DNA of 64,000 bases from NCBI GenBank assembly GCA_964017185.1, contig OZ024871.1:30604488-30668487 (forward strand), in the 5' to 3' direction. How positions within the stretch are numbered: the first letter of the stretch is position 1; each line of letters begins with the position of its first letter. Shown one piece after another: positions 22,150 through 33,058 of this stretch. This DNA comes from Rugalucina vietnamica. Lineage: Eukaryota; Mollusca; Bivalvia; Lucinida; Lucinidae. The notes below the pieces were generated by a model. That model was given only the letters and a program-made list of their open reading frames with translations, was not told where the DNA came from and ran no database searches. The translations under genes and the position numbers were made by a program.

Positions 22150-22499
22150 GATTTGAGCAAAAACATTAGAACTATTTTAAAATGATCTTAAATTTTTTAT
22201 GATGAAATTTTCAATTTTTACAGTTGACAAAAACCTCTGCATATTGCATGGGCAAGTTCTCGTAATGCCACACCAGACACAGCGGTGAGATGATCGAGTG
22301 ATCGAGTGCAACCTTATAGATATTCCCCTAATAAAAGACTTGTGTTTGACCATAGATTCTGTGAAGAGAAACAGTAACCCAGTTTCTCCGTGTGAAAAAA
22401 AAAATGGGATAACTTCCAAAAGTCCTCAGAAAGAAAAAAAACAGTTCGACCCAATGAAGCGTTATTTAGTTTCAGTTTTGTTGCACACAGTCACTTGCT
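22150..22499. other. Unassigned stretch with a degenerate SINE scrap
   Basis: At 22268-22312 the words CACACCAGACACAGCGGTGAG and GATGATCGAGTG match the reversed head-to-body part of the tRNA-derived SINE seen at 36090-36130. Nothing else was recognised. Confidence 0.4.
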
Positions 22500-22502
22500 T
22501 GG

Positions 22503-22645
22503 TATCGGCACCGTGTTGTGTCCTTTAGCAAGACACATTAACTCCCTACAGAACTGGTTAAACCCAGGAAGCGTTGGCTCCGTCCCGACATGACTGAAAA
22601 GTTGTTGACTGGGACGTTAAGCCCGAACAAACAAACAAACAAAAA
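22503..22645 (+). repeat. SINE family S2 copy with (AAAC)n tail
   Basis: The body TTAGCAAGACACATTAACTC and CCCGACATGACTGAAAA, then an ACAAACAAAC tail, form a SINE 3' half; a relative is at 48669-48783. No tRNA box is visible in what remains. Confidence 0.6.
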
Positions 22646-23078
22646 ATCAGTATGTGGTTGCATGACATTTTTCGATTTCACATAAGTTTAGCTCTAAAAG
22701 GAGAATTGCAATCTAAACAAGCAGACCCCCATTCGAAATTTCACTGTGATAAAGGAGATAAGCGTCCATGTATATATATACATGTAATTCTTAAACAGAA
22801 TCGAACTCAAAACCACGGTTTGAAATTTAATATTATTTAACACTGTAGAACAAAATAGATTGTACTTTTTCAAACCAGGGTTTTAAAGAGTTTCAGTCGG
22901 CCAGGGTTTTAAGTAGCCAAGTGCACATTAATTGCTTGACTTAGGTTTGGGTTACTTCAAAGAGGGCTTTCAACTAGCCAAGTGCAGCGGCATTAATTGT
23001 GCAAAAACTTGGTTTGGTATTCAGACTCAGGTTTGTTTAGGAATAATGTATTTGGCTATCTGAAAGCTGAAACCCTGG

Positions 23079-23300
23079 TAATAATAATAATAATAATAAT
23101 AATCTTTATTTAAAGTCGCTTCATATTTCAACAATCAACATAAGCTCTGTAGAGCTTTTTATTGCGACTATTTTAAGAACATATGTACACTATACATTGA
23201 GCTTGCTCAAGGACATAACAGACGACGCACCGGACGGGGATTGAACCAGGGACCCCTCGGCCTAAAGTCCGATGCGCTACCGACTGCGCCAGTCCGCTCC
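23079..23300 (-). repeat. tRNA-derived SINE (family S3) with (ATT)n tail
   Basis: On the minus strand a tRNA-like head starts at 23300: box A TGGCGCAGTCGGTAGCGC and box B GGTTCAATCCC. The body ends GACTTTAAATAAAG and an ATT-repeat tail. An 18-bp tandem duplication of the head end follows at 23301-23318. It is not a functional tRNA: no paired acceptor stem follows. Confidence 0.8.
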
Positions 23301-23317
23301 ACTGCGCCAGTCCGCTC

Positions 23318-23318
<1 letters not shown>

Positions 23319-23361
<43 letters not shown>
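23319..23361. repeat. (TG)n microsatellite
   Basis: About 20 TG units directly after the duplicated SINE head. Confidence 0.95.
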
Positions 23362-23364
<3 letters not shown>

Positions 23365-23937
23365 ATAATGATCACATTATTCTGTATGTGGTCACAATTT
23401 AGACTTTAGAGCCTGATAACTGTTATCGTTATGCCATGAAAGAACTGATATATGAACCAGTTTGTCAGTCGGTTTGACCGGATTGTGCAAAAAACATTAA
23501 GATCTACACTGAAAAGCTTAAAAAAGGCAAATGTTTAGTAATTTGCATATCTTAAGTGTTTCGAATTCGATAAAATTTGGCAGAAAAAAAAAAAAACATA
23601 GATATATTCGAAAATCATGGAGTTGTATATTAGAGCAGCGGTCTTTTAAATAGCAATCGCTAACACCCGGGTTATAGCAATGCATTGCCTATATGTATGC
23701 AGCGAATCGCCATCTCGGTGAAACACAAGATTTCCCAGTCCGACTGTTAGTCTGGCATCGCGAGACAAGTTTGTCTGAATGGACCTGGTTGACTTACATT
23801 GTGTCCTTGACGTGATATGGCGTTTTGACATGAGTCTCTACTAGCGTTGCTAGCGTTCTGGCGTTACAGTTTGGCTGACAATTCCGGTATGGTTGCCGGC
23901 ATAGTTATATCTGTCACTGTCCCAATAGCCTGTTAAA

Positions 23938-24150
23938 TGTCAATTGTTAATTGCATTTTTCGCCGATCCGTCATGCTAATTTTAAAATGTTAAATGTTAA
24001 ATGTAAAATGTTTATCGAATTTTACGACGGTCCGTCATGCTTATTGTAAAATGTTAAATGTAAAATGTTTAAAAATGCTATTTGTTAATTGTAAATCGCA
24101 TTTTTCGCCAATCCGTCATGCTAAGTGTGAAATTAACATTTAACATTTTT
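23938..24150. repeat. Short tandem repeat, about 70-bp unit, three diverged copies
   Basis: Units share TTTTTCGCCGATCCGTCATG or close variants, followed by AATGTTAAATGTAAAATGTT. No coding potential. Confidence 0.7.
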
Positions 24151-24227
24151 ACATATGATACGGAACATATGTGTAATATAGCGGAGTGAGATTTCGCAAC
24201 CAATGTATTTCTATTTGTATCACTAAA

Positions 24228-24362
24228 ATTCAGTTTTACGTTCCTTTCAAGATTATTTCAGCTCATATTAGACGAGCCAATCAGTAGCTGGGCGAATACG
24301 GGAGAACCCCGAGAAAAACCACCTGGCACACCCGCAAGCAGAACTTGGCTTGTCTCACAAAA
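24228..24362 (-). repeat. SINE family S1, body only
   Basis: The reversed S1 body (CTTTCAAGATTATTTCAGCTC to GCAAGCAGAACTTGGCTTG) is present; the tRNA head is missing. Confidence 0.75.
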
Positions 24363-24576
24363 GGATTAGCCAGTACTAATGCCGAAAATTGGGTCCCGGA
24401 TTATTGGTGTAGTTCCTGGTCTTTGGTGTCGGTACCGGCTTTTAGTTATTTATTTTTTTCATTGCAGTTGCAGTTATCAAAATTCAATGAATAGTTGCGT
24501 TCCCTTTACGCCGGTTCATTATCATTACCAGTGATTGTATTTATTTTCTTTTATTATTTTTTTTTATTATTATTTA

Positions 24577-24948
24577 ATTCAGTTTTACGTCCCTTTCAAG
24601 ATCATTTCAGCTCATTTGAGACGGGCCAATCAGTAGGTGGAGTACTCCCATAACATGAGAAATCGGGTATTTCTGATATTTTTGGTTTTGACCTGTTGAC
24701 ATTTATTTGGCTGTCAGAAAAATGAAAATATAAAAGTCCAAATATAAAAAGAAAATGAAAATATCAACTGCCAAACGGTCTATATTATAGATCTATAGGT
24801 GGGGCTGAATTAGAGAACCACGAGAAAAACCACCTGGCAAACCCGCAAGCAGATCTTGGCTTGTCTCATATATGGCCAGCGCGGGGCTCGAACCCACACC
24901 AGACACAGCAGTGAAATGATCGGGTGATAAATAGCTTGGCCATGGGGG
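24577..24948 (-). repeat. SINE family S1 with internal insertion
   Basis: The reversed S1 tail and body are split by about 130 bp of unrelated AT-rich sequence (about 24661-24790). The tRNA-like head is still seen as GGGGCTCGAACCCACACC and CTTGGCCATGG. Confidence 0.75.
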
Positions 24949-25305
24949 CCCGCAGTATTGATTTTATAAATCTTATTTCCTTCTTTTAAAAGTTTAAATA
25001 AAGTTAAGGGTCCTCATGGTAAATCTATGCATTTGAATAAAAAAAAAATAACTGTTTTTTAAAAGCCTTTTAATAGGTAAAGTTAGGTAAAACAGGTTAA
25101 AGATCCATACACAGGTTCTATCCTCATGCATGTAGGCTTGTCCTGCAAACACACTGGAGTGTACAATGTACACCTCTGAATAGTTTACTGGTGACACGCC
25201 AAATGACATTATTTCACCAGGGGGGAAATAAGAAATTGATTAATGAGTGTAACAAGAAAAGAAAATTGAAATAAAACACAAAAATGATTGAAGTTTATGT
25301 ACAAA

Positions 25306-25370
25306 TCGCCTGAGGTGATGATCAGAAATTGATTGACTCAGTATCTAAAGAAAAAGAAAGAAAGAAAGAA
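25306..25370 (+). repeat. LINE 3'-tail stub with AAAG tail
   Basis: CTGAGGTGATGATCAGAAAT followed by TGATTGACTCAGTAT matches the LINE 3' end; the tail here is AAAGAAAG rather than GATA. Confidence 0.7.
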
Positions 25371-25407
25371 ATGATGTCAATTTAAAAAGTAAACAATTAG
25401 AATTGTT

Positions 25408-25889
25408 TATCTCACTTCAGCCAACGACTGATAAGGTGAGCTTATAGTATATCCATGGTCTATCATCATCGGCAGTCCACAATTTCAAAGATCTTCGACA
25501 TTAAGGGCATAACCAGAGTCTTCTCTGGCTGCAAACCTATACTGGTGCTTGCAGCCATCAATAGCCTCCATTCTAAACTAATAGAAGGCTATTTTTGTCA
25601 GAGAATTCTCTAATTTAGAGTGCAGTGCTCAAAATAGGTCGGCCCAACCATTTGTACAAAATTCCTCTTTTCTTGACTTGACATTCCTGCTCATTCTATC
25701 TTTTTATGGCACACACTGCCTGGGTAATTGTGCTCAAAAATGCTAGTGGGCCAATTTTCATGATACTTGGTATACCTGTTGTGTTTGCGACTTTAGACCA
25801 TCATAGTTTGTCAAATGATAACCCCAACTTAAGATAACTAGCAGGTAGCTCTAAGGTGAGTGTTTACAGGTGCATTGGTCTTCTGGTTT
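25408..25889 (+). mobile_element. T1 element, short diverged copy
   Basis: The left end (TCTCACTTCAGCC to AAGGTGAGCTTATAGTAT) and right end (GGTGAGTGTTTACAGG, then TTGGTCTTCTGG) match the T1 family, but the body is unique and has no tandem repeats. Confidence 0.65.
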
Positions 25890-26156
25890 GAGTTTGTGGC
25901 AGAAATTGTCCAGATTCCTTTGGCTGCTTGTAAAGTGGGTGGGGTATGAAAGGCCAGGCTGAGTCTGAGCTGCCAAGGAAGGTTGTTGACTAATAATCAA
26001 CAGTTTAACTAGTTAAAATTTCAAAATGAATGTGTAACGTTTCAAAGACAAGACCGAGCACTGTACTTTTGTATATCTTAAATTATGAAAACTATGATGC
26101 TTGAAAACGTACCAAGCGAGATGCTATTTAAGCGATTATAATGATGTTGAACGAGA

Positions 26157-26266
26157 TGAGCCACACCAAGAGCACCGCCTTGGAACGGTTAGTAATACAA
26201 TTACTAGGGGGCTTAAACCGGTTTTATGGGATCCCAACCCTCGCCCTAGGTCTTGGTGTGGTTCAT
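26157..26266. mobile_element. 110-bp MITE with ATGAGCCACACCAAGA ends
   Basis: ATGAGCCACACCAAGAGC at the left and GGTCTTGGTGTGGTTCAT at the right are inverted. Only one copy is in the window. Confidence 0.6.
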
Positions 26267-26479
26267 ACACCTTGCATTAAAAATGATGTCTGACTATGCT
26301 GCATAATAATTCTAATGCAATACTTGATATGTGACTGAATGGTTTCAAACCAAATCTACGTCCAGGAACTCATAATTCAAAAACGCCATTGCTCAACACT
26401 GGCAGGCTTGAAACCCCTAAGGTTTCGTTGGCTATCCCACTATAGCCTAAATCACTGGCTTCCCAGGAACTTCTATTTG

Positions 26480-26710
26480 AGACTCCATATTGGTCCAGCT
26501 ATCGCAATGATCTCTGTGACCAAGGTCCAGCTATCGCAATGATCTCTGCGGCCAAAGTCTCAAATGTTCGTTCAGTACTAAGAGGTTCAACACTAGGGGA
26601 TAAGAGCTATCGCAATGATCTCTCGTTATCCCAAAGCCTGAGCTCCGTGCCACGAAGCCTATCTGCCTGCAGTCTCTCTCTCTCTCTCTTCCATCTAAAC
26701 CGTCCGACTT
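26480..26710. repeat. Short repeats: AGCTATCGCAATGATCTCT x3 and (CT)n
   Basis: The 19-bp word occurs at about 26498, 26527 and 26607, and a (CT) run of about 18 bases lies near 26673. No gene is supported although an open frame crosses them. Confidence 0.6.
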
Positions 26711-27055
26711 CTTTCACAATAATGACTATCACTGCCTCGCTTGCTCCTTTTATACCCATCCAGTCACGTGCAATATCCGGGTTGTTCCATTATAACGGGA
26801 AAGTCCATTCTAGAAAACTAAGTAGGTGAATCAGGTGCGAAAGCGATTTCCATGTAAAACACGACACACATTGATTTTAATCGGGAAAACTGACAAAGTT
26901 GTGCGATTTTACATGACGAATATCAAACTATGAGTTTTTTAAAGAAATTCTAATAGAAACTATGGATTTTAAACGGATATTCGTCACAAATGGTTTCATA
27001 TTTTGAAACAGATAAAATGGAAAAGGTGTTAAAATTTTTATTTCTATGGCATATT

Positions 27056-28240
27056 TTAGCTCACCTGAGCCAAAGGCTCACCAGGTGAGCTTAAAGTATA
27101 CCCATGCTCCGTCGTCTGTCGTCTTTGTCCACAATTTCAAAGATCTTCTCCTCTGAAGCCACTGGACCTATCAAAGCCAAACTTCATGTGGAGCATCCTT
27201 AGGAAGGGGGAATGAAAGTTTATATAAATGGTCAAGGTCACATGACCAAGATGGTCGCCATGGCTATAAACAGCAAAAACCTTTAAAATTCTTCCTCTCC
27301 AGAACCAGAAGGCCAATGATTTTGAAACTTGGCATGAAGCTTCAGACAATGGAGGTCTACAAAGTATACCGGTATATAAATCATCACTTTGGGATGACCT
27401 TGACCTATTTTATGGCACGGTCAACATAGGTCACCTATGCATTAAATTTGAATGTGAAAAATTGTCAAAATGTAATTTGAAGGGAAATGGGCAAATTGAC
27501 TGAAGATTTATGATTCTGAAAAACTTTGGACCCCAGGGGCTGGTCTACCCCCACCCTGGGGCAATATACATGTATATTACCATAATATTCAAAGATCTTC
27601 TTCTCTAAAACTACTCGGCCAATCAAAGCCAAACTTCATTTGGAGCATCCTAAGGAAGGGGGAACAAAAGTTTATATAAATGGTCCAGGTCACATGACCA
27701 AGATGGCCACCATGGCTGTAGATAGCAAAAATCTTCTAAAATCTTCTCCAGAACCAGAAGGCCCATGATTTTAAAACTTGGCATGAAGCACCAGGGAGAG
27801 GAGCCCTACAAAGTTGATAAAATCATGACCCTGGGACGACCTTGACCTATTTTACAGCAATGTCAACATAGGTGGCCCATGCATTTCAATGGGGAAAATT
27901 GTCAGAATGTCATTTGAAGAGAAAAACTTGAAGGAAACGGGTAAATGGACTGAAGATTTATGATTTTGAAAAATTGGACCCAGGGGCCAGTCTGCCCCCA
28001 CCTACGGGCAATACACATGTATGTCACCATAATATTCAAAGATCTTCTTCTCTGAAACCACTTTGCCAATCTAAGCCAAATTTGATATGAAGCATCTATA
28101 GGAAGGGAGAATCAATGTGTATGTAAATAATCCAGGTCACCAAGATGACCACCATGTCCATATATGGTAAAAAGCCTTCAAAAATCTTCCTCTCCGGAAC
28201 CGGCGGACTAATTTCAACAAAACTTGTTGTACTCTACTAT
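27056..28240 (+). mobile_element. T1 element, 3'-truncated copy with about 440-bp tandem body
   Basis: It begins with the T1 terminal hairpin (AGCTCACCTGAGCC with AGGTGAGCT) and carries diverged repeats of the unit containing TATACATGTATATTACC (27567, 28007) and AGATGGCCACCATGG. It runs up to the PDRG1 start and lacks the usual right end. The 5' UTR of PDRG1 may be spliced across it. Confidence 0.7.
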
Positions 28241-28251
28241 GCAGGTGATAT

Positions 28252-29861
28252 ATGATGGATGAGCAGTATACTAGCAGAGTTATTGAGCAGCTGACAGATC
28301 TAGAAGCTGTAGCGGAAGACATATTGACAGATAAACAGCAGCTGATAGACCTTGATCGACGGAGACAGAAGACCAGAGAAGCTGTTAGGTACTTATATTG
28401 CTGTTGACATGGTAGCTAACGTTTTGACAGCATTTAAAGTCTTTGTCATTGGTTAATCACTTAGCAGTAAAGCAGACTTTGCCATAAATTAAGTCGTTGC
28501 TAATTTAGTTTTTCAATTATAAAAATGTCATTTCTAAGAAAACATGACACAGTATAAAATTTTTAATGGCAACAGATTCATTTTGAACATTTACCATATC
28601 CTTTGTCATAAATTGCTACAAACTTAATTAGTTTAGATTTCAAAATTTAGCCACCCACCCCACACTTGAAGTGATGATCAGAAATTTATCGATTCAATAT
28701 CTGAAGAAAGAAAATTCAAATGCATTACAAAAGCCGATAATAATTTTGCCAGATATTATTTTGTTTTTGGTATTTTTCTATTCATTTCAGGGCTATAAAC
28801 AAAGATAAGAAGGCAAAAAAGACATGGGTTTGCTTCGGTAATATGTTCCTCAAACTGGAGAAGACACAGACAGCTCAGATGCTGGAGAAAGGTATCATAT
28901 GAGCCACCTCGTGGGAAAACCAACAATGTAGTTTCTGAACAGGTTCGACACAACCCGGCCTGTACGGTGAGAGAAGCAGGCTAGAAGCTTGAAATTTTGG
29001 ATTTAAGTAGAAGAGGAATTGTACTATCAGAGTAGCGAAAACAAAGGCGCGTCTTTGTTTTCGCATATGCAGATTGTTGGTTTTCCCATGAGGCGGCTCA
29101 TATGATTACAAAAAATATATGAGCTTCCAGTTTGCTTTATCTTCGAATCCTAAATAAACCAAAATGTCACTAAACATTACCAGTTTATACACATTATTTG
29201 CAAAAGCAGGTCATATATAGCTACTTTTTACATCAGATTCTATAAAGCAGAGCATATAGGATCTTTCAAGATTCTCTAGGAAATTATCCTAGATTCTACA
29301 CTGCCAGGTATACTATTTTCAGCTATGTGTATTGTCTGTCAACCTTGTGTGTGCTAATTAGAATGATTTAAAAAAAAAATGATTGTATGCTTTTTGGAGT
29401 ATATGACATAATTAGAACAAATGAGCCGCCTCGTTGGAAAACCAACAATGTGGTTTCTGATTAGGTCCGACACAAACCAGGCTGTACAAGCATAGAAGAT
29501 GGCCAGAAACTTGAAATTTCGGATTGAAGAAGAAGAGAAAGTATACTATCCGTGTAGCGAAAACAAAGGCGCTGATCAGCTTCGCGGTAATCTGCGTCTT
29601 TGTTTTCGCATATGCAGATTGTTGGTTTTCTCAAATACTGTAAGTCCTGTCTGTCCGATAAGAAACATGGAACTGATTTTAACAGAAAATATCCTATTTT
29701 CAGACTTTAATCAGCTCGACAAGGAGATCTCTACCATCAGAACTAATCTCAAGCCGAAAGTGAATAAACTACGAGATCTTGAACACAGAGAAGATATTAA
29801 AGGGTTTGATTTGAACCCACTCAGCCAAGAGGAACTAAAAACTATCGACACCTTTATCTGA
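28252..29861 (+). CDS. PDRG1: PDRG1 (p53 and DNA damage-regulated protein 1), prefoldin-like, complete
   Basis: PDRG1 is a small beta-prefoldin-like subunit of the prefoldin-like module that works with R2TP (PAQosome) in assembling RNA polymerases and other large complexes, mainly in the cytoplasm. Three coding exons, 28252-28388, 28791-28891 and 29704-29861, join with AG/GT borders and phases 2 and 1 into 131 aa; the human protein is 133 aa. Matching features are DLEAVAEDILTDKQQLIDLD, WVCFGNMFLKL and FDLNPLSQEELKTI, the last very close to the vertebrate FNLNPLNQDEMKAL ending. Two coiled-coil helices flank a short beta segment as in prefoldins. The start is ATG-ATG; either may serve. A possible acceptor (TACTATGCAG) lies 7 bp upstream, so a non-coding first exon may exist further 5'. 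Intron 2 holds two family A MITEs, and a 178-bp MITE sits 41 bp after the stop. Confidence 0.92.
28644..28706 (+). repeat. LINE 3'-tail stub in PDRG1 intron 1
   Basis: TTTAGCCACCCACCCCACAC and GTGATGATCAGAAATTTATC match the LINE 3' UTR end near 17660-17715. An AAAG-like tail follows. Confidence 0.7.
28899..29101. mobile_element. Family A MITE, copy 6, beside the PDRG1 exon 2 donor
   Basis: Starts 7 bp after the last exon 2 base (28891), so the donor GTATCAT runs straight into the terminal repeat ATGAGCCACCTCGTGGG. The internal hairpin is partly deleted. Confidence 0.85.
29421..29634. mobile_element. Family A MITE, copy 7, right end missing
   Basis: Full left end ATGAGCCGCCTCGTTGG; ends at TTGTTGGTTTTCTC about 70 bp before PDRG1 exon 3, so the terminal GAGGCGGCTCAT is lost. 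Confidence 0.8.
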
Positions 29862-29902
29862 TTATTCAGGACTTGGTTGTTGAAGAATTTTCAAAATCCG
29901 TC

Positions 29903-30078
29903 CATGCGCGGATCCAGAGGGGGGGACTGGCGGACCGGACCCCCCTTGAATTTGAAAATTTTACCTAAAAAAAAGGTTATTTCGGGATTTTTTGGGGGTT
30001 GGACCCCCCCTCGTCTGTGACCAAAAATGAACATTTTCGTTGGACCCCCTCTCATGAAAATTTCTGGATCCGCGCATG
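29903..30078. mobile_element. 178-bp-type MITE (CATGCGCGGATCCAGA ends) in the PDRG1 3' flank
   Basis: Flanked by TCCGTC on both sides (29897-29902, 30079-30084). Length 176 bp and very similar to 21680-21857. Confidence 0.85.
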
Positions 30079-30257
30079 TCCGTCTGATATAAAAAGTGTT
30101 TGAATGACCCAAATATTCAAATCAAGACAAGAGCTGTTTCTGAGGTGTTATAGGTGTTGCAGCTTGTAATACATAAAGATTCAAATGAAGTAATTATCAC
30201 CAATGTCAAGCCTGACACTGGGCAGTTCAGAGGCATTTGAGTACGACAGTACTGCAG

Positions 30258-30371
30258 GTGGTTTTTCTTGGTGTACTCCTGTTTTTGGCCTATCTACTGT
30301 ACAGACTACTGATTGGTCAATCTCATTTGAGTGAAATAATTTTGAAAGTGATGTAAAACTGAATAAACAAT
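30258..30371 (+). repeat. SINE family S1, degenerate 3' body
   Basis: GGTGGTTTTTCTTGG, ACTGATTGGTC and GTAAAACTGAATAAAC follow the S1 body order at reduced identity. Confidence 0.55.
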
Positions 30372-30380
30372 GACAAATAA

Positions 30381-30618
30381 ATGAGCCACCACATGGGAAA
30401 ACCAACAATCTGCATAGGCGAAAACAAAGGCGCAGATCAGCTTCGCAGTAACTGCAAAGCTGATCAGCGCCTTTGTTTTCGCTACTCGGATAGTACAATT
30501 CCTCTTCTACTTAAATCCGAAATTTCAAGCTTCTAGCCATCTTCTGTGCTTGTACAGGTCGGTTTGTGTCCCACCTGTTCGGAAACCACATTGTTGGTTT
30601 TCCCACGAGGCGGCTCAA
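30381..30618. mobile_element. Family A MITE, copy 8
   Basis: Full copy; ATGAGCCACCACATGGG and CGAGGCGGCTCA ends. Its target directly abuts the degenerate S1 SINE tail. Confidence 0.9.
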
Positions 30619-30686
30619 ATGACAGTTTGTAGCTATGATGGGTTTCTTTAATACAGCTGCCTCAAAAGAAGCAATCTGCTATGCAT

Positions 30687-30925
30687 TTGAGCCTGTGCGT
30701 GAGAAAACCAACAATTTGGGGTTCCGACCAGGTCTGACACAAACCGGGCTGTACAACCACAGAAGATGGTTAGAGGCTGGAAATTTTGTATTTAAGTAGA
30801 AGAGGGATTGTACTATCCGTGAAGCGAAAACAAAGGCGCTGATCAGCTTCGCGGTTACCGCGAAGCTGATCTGCGGCTTTGTTTTCGCCTATGCAAATTG
30901 TTGTTTTTCTCATGCACAGGCTCAT
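30687..30925. mobile_element. Family A MITE, copy 9 (GCCTGTGCGTGAG type)
   Basis: Ends TTGAGCCTGTGCGTGAGAAA and TGCACAGGCTCAT, a terminal variant shared with copies 15 and 16; the central hairpin CTTCGCGGTTACCGCGAAG is perfect. Confidence 0.9.
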
Positions 30926-30940
30926 TTGTGATGTTCAGCC

Positions 30941-31198
30941 ATTACGAAAACTTGTCCATGCAATAAACAGAGATTTTCTGAGCTTTAAAAATTGAAAATT
31001 TTCAGCTGAAAAATTTTGATAATTTTCTTATTTTTGCTCAAAACATAGATTGTGGCCGAGGCGGTTCTAACGAGTACCCACAATCTATGTTTTGGAGCAA
31101 AAATAAGAAAAATAGGTAAACCCCTGCATACCCAACTTTTACTATATAAAAGTGGGGTTTAAGGGGGTATTCATTGCACGGACATGTTTTCCTGATGA
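30941..31198. mobile_element. Family B palindromic MITE, copy 2
   Basis: ATTACGAAAACTTGTCCATG and CACGGACATGTTTTCCTGAT are the outer ends; the centre pairs GCTCAAAACATAGATTGTGG with CCACAATCTATGTTTTGG. Starts 15 bp after family A copy 9. Confidence 0.8.
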
Positions 31199-31319
31199 TA
31201 GCCTGAATTCACAATAGGGCCTCATTACAAGAAGAAATATTCTTAGACAAGCCTTAGGGGTGCATTTACAAGCATTGAGTGTCCACTCTTTTGCTAGTAA
31301 ATGACATCTTTCTCAAAGT

Positions 31320-31481
31320 GAGCTGGGTCATGAAAAAATCTTTCTTTGGGGTTTCACACAAACCAGGATGTACAGTCACAGAAGAAGGCTAGAATCTTGA
31401 AAGTTTCAAAAAGAGAGATAGTATTATACCTGAAATTTCTGATGATGTTACTCAATATATGTTTGCTTTTGACATGGCTCA
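31320..31481. mobile_element. Family A MITE remnant, copy 10
   Basis: Only decayed ends and the AAACCAGGATGTACAGTCAC segment remain; the central hairpin is deleted. Confidence 0.5.
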
Positions 31482-32655
31482 GATTTTTCTTAGTTGGTTA
31501 ATGGTTCCAACAGTATTTATGTGCTCTTAATACTGTTCCTACATGGTAGAACATAAAAATAATGAAATCAAAATTCATAATTTAATTTTGATTTGAATAA
31601 ATTTATGTGAAACTGACATGTTTTGTTGTGACTTGCATCAACCAATTTTGATTAAGTTTTTTGCATGACAGACTGGAATGCACCAAATGGAACAAGCAAG
31701 TTTAAATGCCTAAAATCACTTAGTACACTTGTTGTAGCCATTGCGGATCTGTAGATGATCCGGATCAAAATAATTTTCAAAAGAATTTTACAAAGATATA
31801 AAACAAAAATTTTTAAAACGAACTTGGCCACTTGACTCTTGATTCAAACCTGTTTCATTCCATCGCCCAATGATCGTAGATAATGACGTCAACATCTTGT
31901 TCGCGTCAATGGTTCCCGGCTCATATACAGAAACAGGATGGGGAAAGCTTTCTTTTATCAAAGGCGGTTCGCCGAATTTCCCGAAAATGAAAGGTGTCCT
32001 GTAAGTTATCTTTCGATTTTGGTTGCTAATATGTTTTCCAATTATTTTCTGTCATTTTGACGGAGTTTCCGTCCAAAAATCGAATATTACGACAGATTTA
32101 ATTAGAAACTTTGTAACGGTGTCATTGTAGTTACTCCGAATCACGTTAACCGCATATTGTCATTTTATGCTATAAAATGACTTGGATTGTTTGATGTTTG
32201 GAACTAAAGGTATATTTTCACATTCTGGGTGTTTATGTTATAAAATTAAGTGTTAACAATGAAATAATCTGCGGTTTTAACAAGCATCATATAACATTCC
32301 CACGTTATTCGGATCATCCATGGAACATCGTGTGTTTGGTGGGGTGGGGTTGAGCAAACATGGCTATGGGAAAATACCGCCGAAAAAGGCATATGTTTTG
32401 GTCCTCGGAATATTTCATAAGGTTCAATGTATGACTACATGCACAGAATTTGAAGGATAAACCCATCTGTGGTGATATATAGTCCGTGATTCGGATTACC
32501 TCCAGTTGATTCGCTTTGACTTCAATTATGCATAGGCTTTCACGCTCCAGTGGCCACAGCCGCGTGCTTGATCAAAAATCAAAACCATTTCAGTTGATGA
32601 AGAACTAAATTGGCTTCAAGATAATACTAAGGTTATAATACTCAAATCATTCATA
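31482..32655. other. Unique DNA with a CRE and a possible first exon
   Basis: No repeat was recognised. TGACGTCA lies at 31884-31891, and at 31938 an ATG opens 21 codons (MGKAFFYQRRFAEFPENERCP) ending exactly at a strong donor GTAAGT (32001). No matching downstream exon was found, so this is only a candidate promoter and first exon. Confidence 0.25.
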
Positions 32656-32667
32656 TGCGCATGCGCA
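32656..32667. promoter_or_regulatory. Palindromic NRF1-type site
   Basis: TGCGCATGCGCA is a perfect match to the NRF1 consensus. It stands alone, 0.65 kb downstream of the candidate exon donor at 32001 and 4.1 kb before LUC7L; a role is not shown. Confidence 0.3.
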
Positions 32668-32819
32668 GCGATTTTCATGAACTTGATCCGGAATGGGTTG
32701 AATAATTGTACATTTCTGTTTTGGGTAAATTAGTATGCCATGATTGTATAATTTTTATCAGTGACATTGAAAGTTCAGTTGCTTGCAATATTTCATTATT
32801 TTTTTATTTTCATTTTTTT

Positions 32820-33058
32820 GGGATTCAGTTTAATGTCCCTTTCAAGATTATTTCAGCTCATATGAGATGGGCCAATCAGTCGGTGGGGCGAAAATGAGAG
32901 AACCCCGAGAAATACCACCTAGCACACCTGCAAGCAGAACTTGGCTTGTCTCACATGTGCCCTGTTTGGGGCTCGAACCCACACCAGACAGCGGTGAGAT
33001 GATTGAATAGTTAAGCACGGTAACGAAATATCAGCACTCTTAACCACTCGGCCATGGG
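32820..33058 (-). repeat. tRNA-derived SINE family S1
   Basis: Minus strand: head ATGGCCGAGTGGTTAAGAG (box A) and GGGTTCGAGCCCC (box B), then GCAAGCCAAGTTCTG-like body, ending TTAAACTGAATC. The class II (Ser/Leu-like) head is typical of a widespread molluscan SINE. Confidence 0.85.

Noticed and set aside
23228-23300. tRNA-like sequence with A and B boxes on the minus strand
   Set aside because: It is the head of a SINE with a body and ATT tail; no closed acceptor stem, so not called a tRNA gene.
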